Of a stretch of 34,504 bases of DNA, positions 19,425 through 28,042 are shown piece after piece. Position 1 is the stretch's first letter. Each line of letters opens with the position of its first letter. This DNA comes from an uncultured Anaerolineae bacterium (GTDB lineage: Bacteria; Chloroflexota; Anaerolineae; Anaerolineales; Villigracilaceae): positions 1-34,504 of the forward strand of contig CAIWAX010000483.1 in assembly GCA_903910795.1 (NCBI GenBank). The letters are read 5' to 3'. The position numbers were made by a program, and so were the translations under genes. The notes beneath the pieces are model-generated. The model was not told the origin of the DNA and did no database searches. It saw only the letters and a program-made list of their open reading frames with translations.

Positions 19425-20558
19425 ATGCGCATTTTAGGTTATTTTGTTGCCAATGATCTGATTCACGACCGCTGGCGCAGTCTGCTGACAGTACTCAGCC
19501 TGGCGGTAGTGGTCGTTGGCTATCTGCTGCTCGCCTCGCTCGCACAGGCCTTTGCCGAATTTGGCAAGCAGTCACAAGTCACGGGCAATTTAGTCATTGT
19601 TTCGGCAGAGGCGCTTGACCCCACGGAAGGCTCCTTGAGCGAAGATGTTCTGCGAACCGCTCAACAGGTTGCCCCGGCCCAGATCCAGCGCACCTTTCCA
19701 GTTATTTTTCGTTATTTGAACATCCAGGGTAAAACCATGCAGGTCTGCGCGGTTCCACTGGCTGAGATGCCAGCAGCCCTAAGCCTGGCCCTGGTGGATG
19801 GCGGTTGGCCGTCAGCGCAAGGCGAACGGCAGGTTGTGATCAGTGAAAGCATAGCCCAGGCTACTTCCTGGAAAATCGGAACCAGCGTGAATATTTACGG
19901 CGAGGATTTCCAGGTGACCGGCCTGGTGCGATCCAATGGAGATGATTATTCCGCTGTGTGGATGAGCTATCCCGAAGGCCAGCGCCTGTTCGGGATGAAG
20001 CGCGGCTTCCAAATCGGCTACTTGCCGCTGGTACCTTCGGCAGACCCTGAGAGCGTGCGCCAGAGGCTCCAGGCCGACCCACGCATCTCCACGCACTACT
20101 CGGTCTATCTCGAAAATGCGCTGAGCGCCCGCTATAGCCAGTTCAACCACAATCTACAGACTCTCAGCAGCCTCCTGGCTCTGGTTTCCCTCTCCGCGAT
20201 CACCTTCGGCATGTACAACGCTACCAGTCTCAGCCTCAACGAACGCAGCCGTGAGATCAGCCTGCTGCGGGTGATCGGCTTCACCCAGGCCGGGCTGCGC
20301 GGTTTTCTATTGGTACGCACCCTGGTGCTAACGCTGGCGGGCTATAGCCTGGGCTGGATAGCCGCTCTTTTTCTGATCCATACCTTGAGCCTCCAATCCC
20401 CCGTTGACATACTGGTTGCCCCGGTGGTGCTCAGCCTGAGCCCCTCGATCAGCCTGCTCGGCCTGCTCACGGCAACTGTCTTTGCCTTTCTGGGCATCTG
20501 GCTGACGACCGGACATCTCGCAGCACTGAGCCCGCTGACCAGGAGCGAGCCCGTATGA
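19425..20558 (+). CDS. FtsX/MacB-like ABC transporter permease
   Basis: N-terminal TM, MacB-PCD-like periplasmic domain, NATSLSLNERSREISLLRVIGFT FtsX motif. Confidence 0.88.
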   Translation: MRILGYFVANDLIHDRWRSLLTVLSLAVVVVGYLLLASLAQAFAEFGKQSQVTGNLVIVSAEALDPTEGSLSEDVLRTAQQVAPAQIQRTFPVIFRYLNIQGKTMQVCAVPLAEMPAALSLALVDGGWPSAQGERQVVISESIAQATSWKIGTSVNIYGEDFQVTGLVRSNGDDYSAVWMSYPEGQRLFGMKRGFQIGYLPLVPSADPESVRQRLQADPRISTHYSVYLENALSARYSQFNHNLQTLSSLLALVSLSAITFGMYNATSLSLNERSREISLLRVIGFTQAGLRGFLLVRTLVLTLAGYSLGWIAALFLIHTLSLQSPVDILVAPVVLSLSPSISLLGLLTATVFAFLGIWLTTGHLAALSPLTRSEPV

Positions 20559-21661
20559 GCATGGCTTGCTTCCTGGTCACTCTCCGGCTTGGCCTGCACG
20601 ATCTGCTCAGTCACCGCCGCCTGGTGCTGGTGATGGCGCTCTCAATTGCCATCGCAACCAGCATGTTAGCGATCATAGAAGCCTACCGCGCCGGTCTGGC
20701 AGCCGAATTCGATGAACAAATGCCCAACCTGCTGCTGGTGCATGAAAACCAGTTCTCTGGTGAGTTCTATGGCAGCCAGATTTCCAATCAGGTGGGCGAG
20801 AGTCTCGCCCGGATGGGGATCAGCCTGATCGTGCCAGAAATCCATGCTGTGACTGGTACGGCAGTGGAGAACGCCACGCTCATCCGTGGGGTTGATCTGG
20901 GACAATATACGCGCCTGGAGACCTTCTCCATGGTTTCGGGACGCAGCCTGCAGCCGGGCGACAGCCCGCGCCTGGCCATGCTGGGTGTGCGCCTGGCCGA
21001 AAGCCGCCATCTGAAGGTTGGCGATGTGATTTCGCTGCGCGGCCGGGATTTTAATGTCGTGGGAATTTTTGAGAATGGCACCTATATGGATAATCAAGCC
21101 TGGATTTCGCTGGCCGATGCTCAAACCCTGCTCGGCTGGGGACAGGATATCTCAGTTTACATCATCCCGGATGAAGGTATCCTGCATCCCGGTGATAGCC
21201 TGCCAGGCGGAATTTCCGTGTCGCGCAAAGGCACAAGCGTTCGTTTTATGGCTAATCAGTACCGGCTGCCACTGGCCCTGCTCAGCTCTGTAGCCTTAGC
21301 ACTCGCGATTTCCGCAGCGCTAACCCTCACCAACATCCTCTGGCGGCTGGCGTGGGCGCGCCGGCGCGAGATGGCCATCCTGCGCACGACCGGGTTCCCG
21401 ACCCTATCCCTGGTGGGTTACTTGTTGGCGCAGGCCGGTGGGATCACCCTGCTCGGCGTTTTTCTGGGCGGCCTGTTCGCGATGATCTTTTTCCTGGCTG
21501 TACGGCTGACAGTCTCTGGATTCACCATCGTGCCCCGCCTGGAAGCTCCGATACTGCTTCCCAGCCTGGGCTGGATTGGATTGATGATGTTGGCTGGCAG
21601 TCTGTTGCCGGCCTGGTGGTTGAGCCATTTGAACCTGGCTCAATTGTTACGTTCCGAATGA
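20555..21661 (+). CDS. FtsX/MacB-like ABC transporter permease
   Basis: Start overlaps the preceding stop (ATGA). LRLGLHDLLSHRRLVLVMALSIAIATSM..., ARRREMAILRTTGFPTLSLVGYLL. Confidence 0.88.
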   Translation: MSMACFLVTLRLGLHDLLSHRRLVLVMALSIAIATSMLAIIEAYRAGLAAEFDEQMPNLLLVHENQFSGEFYGSQISNQVGESLARMGISLIVPEIHAVTGTAVENATLIRGVDLGQYTRLETFSMVSGRSLQPGDSPRLAMLGVRLAESRHLKVGDVISLRGRDFNVVGIFENGTYMDNQAWISLADAQTLLGWGQDISVYIIPDEGILHPGDSLPGGISVSRKGTSVRFMANQYRLPLALLSSVALALAISAALTLTNILWRLAWARRREMAILRTTGFPTLSLVGYLLAQAGGITLLGVFLGGLFAMIFFLAVRLTVSGFTIVPRLEAPILLPSLGWIGLMMLAGSLLPAWWLSHLNLAQLLRSE

Positions 21662-21679
21662 TTCACAAAGGAGAAAAAA

Positions 21680-22441
21680 ATGAAAAAGAGGATAACAATA
21701 TGCCTGTCTCTACTTGTGATGGCTATTTTGGCCTGTGGTCTGCCAACTTCCGGTCTTCCAGGCGGCAACCCGCTGGGCGGCAATAATGCCGCCCAGCCGG
21801 TCAGCCTCTCGAAGGGTTTGGCCAGCCTCAATAGCTACCTGGCCACCTTCTCAATCAAGACCAGCGGGCCAGACCCGGCAGATTCTTCAACAATTGTGTA
21901 TGAAAGCCAGCGTTCCCAAAAACAGGATGCCCACTATACCCGTATGACATCCACTCAGGTAAAAAAAGGGGCGGATAGCCCGCAGGGTAATGATAGCGCG
22001 GGCGAAGTCTACCGCATCGGGAATGACCAATGCACCAAATCGGGCGACAAATGGAGTTGGACAAGTATGCCCCCCAACGAGGCAGAAATGCTAAATCTGA
22101 CCATGAACGTGTTTGATATCACGCCCATGATCGATAACCCGACCTTTGTGGCGAATGAGACCGTCAATAATATCCCCACCAAACACTATTCATTTAAGGT
22201 CACCGGATTGGGAGTGAAATCCGGGGCGAATGTGACCGCCAATCAGGGCGATTATTGGCTGGCGGTCGATGGGCAATACATTGTCAAATACTCACTGGTG
22301 GTTGAAACAGTGGTGGATCCTAAAACCAGCATCATCCACATGGAAGTGTTGATTGATGTCAAGAATATTAACCAGCCAGTCAACATCGCCTTCCCGCAAG
22401 CCTGCCTGGACGCAAAAGCGGCGGCCACACCTGTGCCATAA
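21680..22441 (+). CDS. Lipoprotein, paralogue A
   Basis: Lipobox LVMAILACG; GGAG ribosome-binding site; homologous to the next CDS over its whole length. Confidence 0.85.
   Translation: MKKRITICLSLLVMAILACGLPTSGLPGGNPLGGNNAAQPVSLSKGLASLNSYLATFSIKTSGPDPADSSTIVYESQRSQKQDAHYTRMTSTQVKKGADSPQGNDSAGEVYRIGNDQCTKSGDKWSWTSMPPNEAEMLNLTMNVFDITPMIDNPTFVANETVNNIPTKHYSFKVTGLGVKSGANVTANQGDYWLAVDGQYIVKYSLVVETVVDPKTSIIHMEVLIDVKNINQPVNIAFPQACLDAKAAATPVP
21979..21993 (+). repeat. 15-bp unit within lipoprotein A
   Basis: CCCGCAGGGTAATGA, context DSPQGNDSAG. Confidence 0.75.
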
Positions 22442-22464
22442 AGCGATTCACAAAGGAGAAAAAT

Positions 22465-24237
22465 ATGAAAAACAGGATGGCAATCTTCCTACCCGCAGGG
22501 TACATATCTCTACTTGTGATGGCGATGTTGGCCTGTAGCCTATCGACCTCTGTCACTCCGGGAGGAAACCCACTGGGTAATAATAATTCCGGCCAGCCGG
22601 TCAGCCTCTCGAAGGGTCTGGCCAGTCTCAATAGTTACCGGGCCACCATTACCATCAAAACCAAGGGCCCGGACCCAACAGATTCCTCAGCCATCGTATA
22701 CGAAGCTCAGCGCTCTCAACAGCAAAATGCCCGCTACACCCGTACAACCTCCTCTCAAGTCAAAAAGGGAGTGGAGAGTTCTGGCAGCAACGCTGACGAA
22801 GTCTACCGTATCGGAAATGACCAGTGCACCAAATCGGGTGACCAGTGGAGTTGGACGAGCATGCCCGCCAACGAGGCTGAAATGATGGATCTGAGCCTGA
22901 ACGTGTTTGATCCCACCCCCATCATTGATAACCCGACCTTTGTTGCCAACGAAACGGTCAATAATATCCCCAGCAAACATTACACCTTTAAAGTCAGCGG
23001 GCTGGGAGATAAATCCGGAGCGAAGGTGACCTCCAACCAGGGCGATTACTGGCTGGCGGTCGATGGGCAATACATCGTCAAATACTCCCTGGTGGTCGAA
23101 ACTGTCGTGGATACGAAAACCAGCATCGCGCACATGGAAACGTTCATTGAAGTCAAGGATATTAACCAGCCGGTCAGTATCGCCTTCCCACAAGCCTGCA
23201 AAGATGCGGCTACGGCCAAGCCCCTGTCTCCCAATCAAAGTCCTCAAACGCCCACTGACATCCCGGCTGTAATTCCAACCCGTGCGCCCACTGACGTCCC
23301 TGTAATTCCAACTACAGTGCCGAATCCCACCCAGGACTCAACCACCGGCGGATTTGCGGGTTCGTGGGATACGAAGTACGGAGATATGACTTGCACTGTC
23401 GTTGGTGAAAACGTGAACTGTACGTATACCCATAACGCCGGTAGAGTCGAAGCTTTTTTGAATCCTGACGGGAGGTCGCTGGAGGGCAGTTGGTTTGAAG
23501 CCCCCACCTATAAGCCACCCGCCCACGCAGGCAAAATGGTCTGGAGCCTTTCCGCGGATGGAAATTCTTTCACCGGCCAATGGTGGTACGGGCCGGCTGG
23601 CGATGGGGGTATGTGGACAGGCGCCCGAAAAACGGGTTCAGCCTCAACGAATAGCGGATCGGCACTTTTTGAGGATGATTTTTCAACCCCAAATAAAACA
23701 ATCTGGCCGGAGGATAGTGATGAAAACCATTTCAGGGGGTTCTCTGAAGGTGGCAAATATGGAATTACTATCTTGAATCCCGGTAAAATTGCTGTAGCGA
23801 TTCCAAGTGTTCCCTTAAACGCAGAGACCCTGACGGATGTCGTGGTTGAATTTACAGCTACAATCGTCGACGGCTGGGAAAGTGACGCTGGTTATTACGA
23901 GGTGGGCTGCCGCCGCACAGGAGATGGTGGGTATGCTGTACTTTTTTATAACGGTTATTATGCCGTGGAATACGAAAATGCCAAAGCAAATATCTCCTTT
24001 CTTAAAAGCAAATGGGTAAAGACTACGGCCATTCAACAGTATGATAATCGCGTCAAGGTAAGCTGTATTGGCAGCACCATTACGGTGTGGGTCAACGACC
24101 AACTGCTGGTTCAAGTCAGTGATCCACAAGCGCGCGCCAAAAGCGGATTTGTATGGCTGGGTGCTGGGGCCTTTGATAAGCCCTCTCCCAACGGGGTAAA
24201 AGTATTATTTGATGATTTCAGGGAGTCCATCCCATGA
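22465..24237 (+). CDS. Lipoprotein, paralogue B with extra C-terminal domains
   Basis: Lipobox LVMAMLACS; N-terminal ~250 aa matches paralogue A; Pro/Thr linker then a beta-rich C-terminal domain (DDFSTPNKTIWPE...VLFDDFRES). Confidence 0.87.
   Translation: MKNRMAIFLPAGYISLLVMAMLACSLSTSVTPGGNPLGNNNSGQPVSLSKGLASLNSYRATITIKTKGPDPTDSSAIVYEAQRSQQQNARYTRTTSSQVKKGVESSGSNADEVYRIGNDQCTKSGDQWSWTSMPANEAEMMDLSLNVFDPTPIIDNPTFVANETVNNIPSKHYTFKVSGLGDKSGAKVTSNQGDYWLAVDGQYIVKYSLVVETVVDTKTSIAHMETFIEVKDINQPVSIAFPQACKDAATAKPLSPNQSPQTPTDIPAVIPTRAPTDVPVIPTTVPNPTQDSTTGGFAGSWDTKYGDMTCTVVGENVNCTYTHNAGRVEAFLNPDGRSLEGSWFEAPTYKPPAHAGKMVWSLSADGNSFTGQWWYGPAGDGGMWTGARKTGSASTNSGSALFEDDFSTPNKTIWPEDSDENHFRGFSEGGKYGITILNPGKIAVAIPSVPLNAETLTDVVVEFTATIVDGWESDAGYYEVGCRRTGDGGYAVLFYNGYYAVEYENAKANISFLKSKWVKTTAIQQYDNRVKVSCIGSTITVWVNDQLLVQVSDPQARAKSGFVWLGAGAFDKPSPNGVKVLFDDFRESIP
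22492..22506 (+). repeat. 15-bp unit (PAGYI) in the signal peptide of lipoprotein B; absent at the same site in paralogue A
   Basis: CCCGCAGGGTACATA between codons CTA and TCT; paralogue A has CTG-TCT contiguous. Confidence 0.95.
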
Positions 24238-24300
24238 TCAATCTTGACTTAAAAACACCGCCTGTTTTTCAGCGCACCCCACGCAATTGTCATGCAGTTC

Positions 24301-24539
24301 GTAACTACTCAGCCATGTCATTGTGAGCGCTCTCCAGCGAGCGTGGCAATCTCCTCACCGGAAGCAGGGATTGCCACGCCGCCACACCTGCCCCTTGTTT
24401 CACCCCTTGCTTCACCCCTTGTTTCACCCCTTGTTTCACCCCGGTGCTCTTCCGGGGCTGCTCTTCCGGGGGTGTCCTTCGGGAAAGAACAAAAGCGGCG
24501 GCTCGCAATGACAATTTCGGAGTATGGCTGAGTAGTAAC
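24301..24539. mobile_element. Non-autonomous MITE-like element (IS66-type ends), 239 bp
   Basis: Terminal repeats GTAACTACTCAGCCAT / ATGGCTGAGTAGTAAC (15/16) flanked by the perfect 8-bp duplication TGCAGTTC (24293-24300 and 24540-24547). Confidence 0.85.
24391..24438. repeat. 4 x 12-bp tandem repeat inside the MITE
   Basis: CCCCTTGTTTCA / CCCCTTGCTTCA / CCCCTTGTTTCA / CCCCTTGTTTCA. Confidence 0.95.
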
Positions 24540-24667
24540 TGCAGTTCTATCTTTTTCGCAATCTTTGACTTTGTCAAAAGTCCAATGCAAGCGATATAGA
24601 GGGGCAGAGATGAAAGTCCGTGGAAGCCCTGGTATTGGCCAGTTGGATTGTTTTCTTTCTTCCAGGC

Positions 24668-25609
24668 TTATACCTGACTTTCACTCGAGTCGCGCAAATA
24701 ACGGTTAAACCATTCAATGGCCTCATTACTGGATTGCGTGAGCCAGGGTTCTCGAACGTAAAGATCGGTATGCAAGCAGTCATACACAACCAGTTTCTTG
24801 GGTTCATTCGCCCGATCAATGACCGCCTGCACAACTGCTGTAGGAATAAAATCCTGATTGCCATGGATCATTAACAATGCGGTGGGTGAGATGAGTTCAA
24901 CAGCGGCAGCGGAGTGATCAGCAAATAAATACTCCAGGGATTCGAGCGTGACCCGGTTCTCGTAGGTGGGTGCGTAGGTTTTTTGGGCTTCAGAATAAAA
25001 ATCATAAGCCTCGGGAAAAGCCATCATACCGCCGTCACCAGGCATAGAAACTGCCGGTATGTAGGTGGCAGGGCTGCCACTCTGAAGGCGCGCATCGTGA
25101 TCCAGGTTGATCATTTTCAAAAAGCCCTGTAAACCATCCCGCCCCATGATGGCTTCAAAAACGTTCAGGCCGGTTGCGACCGTGACGACAGCCTTCAAGC
25201 GCCGGTCATAAGCCCCCAGGTGCAGCATGTGCACAGCCCCAAAGGAAATTCCCCAACCGCCGATGTTGTCAGTCTCCACCTCCGGCTGCGTGCGCAGCCA
25301 GGTGATCGCGTTGCGGACATCCTGCATCTGCTCGAATGGGACAATGTGATTGCGGGGTTCACCGCCGCTGGCACCATAGTGACGGTAATCAAATACCAGC
25401 ACCACAAAACCCGCATCTTCAAAACGGGCCGCATACCCTGGCAGGGTGATTTCCTTGATCGCGCTGATGGCATTCGCCATGACAATCGCTGGCGCGCGGC
25501 CTTTCAGGCCATCCGGCACATATAACCAGCCTCGGCACTCAATTCCCTGGCTTGTAAACACAATATCCTTGCGCAATTTTTGCCTCCGATAAAAAATGAG
25601 ATCGGTCAT
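24668..25609 (-). CDS. Alpha/beta hydrolase (dienelactone-hydrolase-like)
   Basis: VLVFDYRHYGASGGEPRN, GGWGISFGAVH nucleophile elbow, C-terminal HTDLY region. Confidence 0.85.
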   Translation of the reverse strand: MTDLIFYRRQKLRKDIVFTSQGIECRGWLYVPDGLKGRAPAIVMANAISAIKEITLPGYAARFEDAGFVVLVFDYRHYGASGGEPRNHIVPFEQMQDVRNAITWLRTQPEVETDNIGGWGISFGAVHMLHLGAYDRRLKAVVTVATGLNVFEAIMGRDGLQGFLKMINLDHDARLQSGSPATYIPAVSMPGDGGMMAFPEAYDFYSEAQKTYAPTYENRVTLESLEYLFADHSAAAVELISPTALLMIHGNQDFIPTAVVQAVIDRANEPKKLVVYDCLHTDLYVREPWLTQSSNEAIEWFNRYLRDSSESQV

Positions 25610-25904
25610 AGTTTATAATAAAGTATATATTACCTAATTTATCACATTAAGTGAATTTTGGCATAAATTTTTCTGGTTCTGATTTATTTTGTGGTTTAAT
25701 GCAAAACCATCCGCGAATTTGCTCATAAATATTTTTATCTGCTCGGCACAGATGTAACTTCAAACCCGCGGCCGTATGCAGATGAATTTGGAATTGCTGA
25801 ATTGCAACTTTCAGGGTTTGAACGCATCTGATATAATGCCCCCGATCAGCGATTCTGTGATCGTGTGGGGTATAAAATAGATAATCATAAAAACGAGGCC
25901 AAGA

Positions 25905-26882
25905 ATGTCTTTAAGTCTTAGTGGTATTTCTCTCACATCCAATCCTGTCGAAGAAAAGCATGTCAAAGTCCTGGTGCTTGGCTCAGGCCCGGCCGGATTG
26001 ACAGCGGCTCTTTACGCTGCCCGCGCGGAGCTGGAACCGGTGGTTCTGACTGGTACTGAGCTGGGCGGGCAGGCAGCCCTAACCCATACCATCGAAAATT
26101 ACCCTGGTTTTCCCGATGGCGTGGGCGGCTCTGAGCTTGGAGAACTTTTTCAAAAACAGGCTGAACGCTTTGGCGCAACTGTCGAATTTGATACCGCCGA
26201 CAGTGTTGACCTTTCTGAACGACCCTACAAGGTAACAACCGATAACGGCGTGTATCTGGCGGATAGCCTGATCATCGCCACTGGCGCACGCTCAAATCAC
26301 CTGGAAATTCCGGGCGAAATTAAATTAACCGGCAAGGGTGTCTCTTACTGCGCCACTTGCGATGGCTGGTTCTTTAAAGAAAAGAGGGTTGTGGTGGTGG
26401 GCGGTGGCGACAGCGCGATTGAAGAGGCCCTCTTCCTGACCCGTTACGGTTCTTCTGTGACAGTCATTCACCGGCGCGAAAGTTTGCGCGCCGGAAAAGT
26501 ACTCCAGAACAGGGCTTTTTCCAACCCCAAAATCAAGTTTATCTGGAACTCGGTTGTGACCGAGGTGGTTGGGAATGAAAAAGTAACCACTTTGAAGCTT
26601 AAGGATACCCAGACAGGGCTTGAGTCTGATCTGGAGGCAGACGGCCTTTTCATCTTTATCGGGCATACGCCCAACACACAGATGTTCAAGGGCCAGTTGG
26701 AGATGGATGAGCTGGGCTACATACAGGCCAACCAGTACATGGAAACCAGCAAACCTGGTGTGTTTGTGGCTGGTGAAGTAGCCGATTCTCACTTCCGTCA
26801 GGTGATCACATCGGCTGGGATGGGCGCTGCCGCAGCGATCCAGGCTACCCAGTTCCTCGAAAAAGAAACTGTGCTTTCTTGA
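25905..26882 (+). CDS. trxB: Thioredoxin reductase-like flavoprotein
   Basis: GSGPAGLTAALYAARAELEPVV, redox motif CATCDG, VVGGGDSAIEEALFLTRYG. Confidence 0.92.
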   Translation: MSLSLSGISLTSNPVEEKHVKVLVLGSGPAGLTAALYAARAELEPVVLTGTELGGQAALTHTIENYPGFPDGVGGSELGELFQKQAERFGATVEFDTADSVDLSERPYKVTTDNGVYLADSLIIATGARSNHLEIPGEIKLTGKGVSYCATCDGWFFKEKRVVVVGGGDSAIEEALFLTRYGSSVTVIHRRESLRAGKVLQNRAFSNPKIKFIWNSVVTEVVGNEKVTTLKLKDTQTGLESDLEADGLFIFIGHTPNTQMFKGQLEMDELGYIQANQYMETSKPGVFVAGEVADSHFRQVITSAGMGAAAAIQATQFLEKETVLS

Positions 26883-27061
26883 TGGAAAGTACCCATAAGT
26901 TCAGTATTTCCGGTTCTGCCGGTTTGGTTTTTATTACAATCTTTTAGATATTTTGTGACTTAAACGACTGTCCTAAATCAACATTTGAATTAAAATTCAA
27001 GCACTCCCGGGAAAAACTGTGTTTTCGGGAGTATTGTTCGTAACTCAAAAAAGGAGGAGTT

Positions 27062-28000
27062 ATGCCAAAGGTTTCCATTATTGGCGCCGGTATGACTGGC
27101 GCCACAACTGCCCACTGGCTTGCGGAGCGGGAACTGGCAGATTTGGTGCTGGTTGATGTTCTGGAAGGGATGCCACAGGGTAAGGCGCTGGATATGTTCG
27201 AAGCAATGCCGATCATTGGGAAGGATGTCGATATTGTAGGCTCGAACAGTTATGAAGCCACCAAGGGATCGGATATTATTGTCATCACGGCTGGTTTGCC
27301 TCGCAAGCCCGGTATGAGCCGTGATGATCTGCTGACCGCCAACGCCGGTATCGTTGGCAAGGCCACCACCGAAACTTTGAAATATTCGCCGGATGCCATT
27401 TACGTTGTCCTGACCAATCCGCTGGATACCATGGCATATTTGGCCATGAAAGTCGGCAATATCCCGGCGAATCGTATCATCGGCCAGGCCGGCATCCTTG
27501 ACTCGGCTCGCATGCGCGCTTTTGTCGCAATGGAAACGGGTGTCAGTGTTGAAAACATCAATTGCTATGTGCTGGGTGGGCATGGTGATGAAATGGTGCC
27601 GCTGACTCAGCACTCCAATATCGCTGGCATCCCTTTGCGCGATTATTTGCCTGCTGACAGACTGGAAGCTATTTTGAACCGCACCCGCAAAGGCGGCGGT
27701 GAGATTGTAAATCTGCTCAAGACCGGTTCGGCTTTTTATGCGCCCTCCGCAGCGATTGCCCAGATGGTGGAAGCAATTCTGAAAGATAAACACCTGATTG
27801 TGCCTTGCGCGGCTTATATGCAGGGTGAATATGGTTTGAAAGACATGTTCTTTGGCGTCCCTGTTCAACTTGGCCGCAATGGAATCGAGCGCATCGTTGA
27901 ATACAAACTCGATGCTGACGAACAGTCTGCCTTTGATAAATCCGCGGCTTCGGTCAAGGAAACCATTGAAGCACTGAAAAACCTGGTCAAACTGTCCTGA
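27062..28000 (+). CDS. mdh: Malate dehydrogenase (LDH-like type)
   Basis: MPKVSIIGAGMTGATTAHWLAERE, TAGLPRKPGMSRDDLL, LTNPLD, GGHGDEMVPL. Confidence 0.93.
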   Translation: MPKVSIIGAGMTGATTAHWLAERELADLVLVDVLEGMPQGKALDMFEAMPIIGKDVDIVGSNSYEATKGSDIIVITAGLPRKPGMSRDDLLTANAGIVGKATTETLKYSPDAIYVVLTNPLDTMAYLAMKVGNIPANRIIGQAGILDSARMRAFVAMETGVSVENINCYVLGGHGDEMVPLTQHSNIAGIPLRDYLPADRLEAILNRTRKGGGEIVNLLKTGSAFYAPSAAIAQMVEAILKDKHLIVPCAAYMQGEYGLKDMFFGVPVQLGRNGIERIVEYKLDADEQSAFDKSAASVKETIEALKNLVKLS

Positions 28001-28042
28001 AACTTGTAACCTTTGTACCTTATGTCAGAAAGGAGCCGTTAT

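Noticed and set aside
23250-23340. Near-repeat PTDIPAVIPTRAPTDVPVIPTTVP in lipoprotein B
   Set aside because: Typical Pro/Thr-rich interdomain linker; not related to the 15-bp unit.
24391-24438. 12-bp tandem repeat considered as CRISPR or coding repeat
   Set aside because: No spacers; flanking ORFs (VKQGVKQG, GETRGETRG) lack other support and the array lies inside a MITE.
25434-25450. ACCCTGGCAGGGT palindrome in the hydrolase gene considered as another 15-bp unit
   Set aside because: The core differs (TGGCA centre) and the sequence is explained by the conserved coding sequence LPGYAARF.
26990-27868. 292-aa minus-strand ORF opposite mdh
   Set aside because: Mirror ORF of a strongly conserved CDS.
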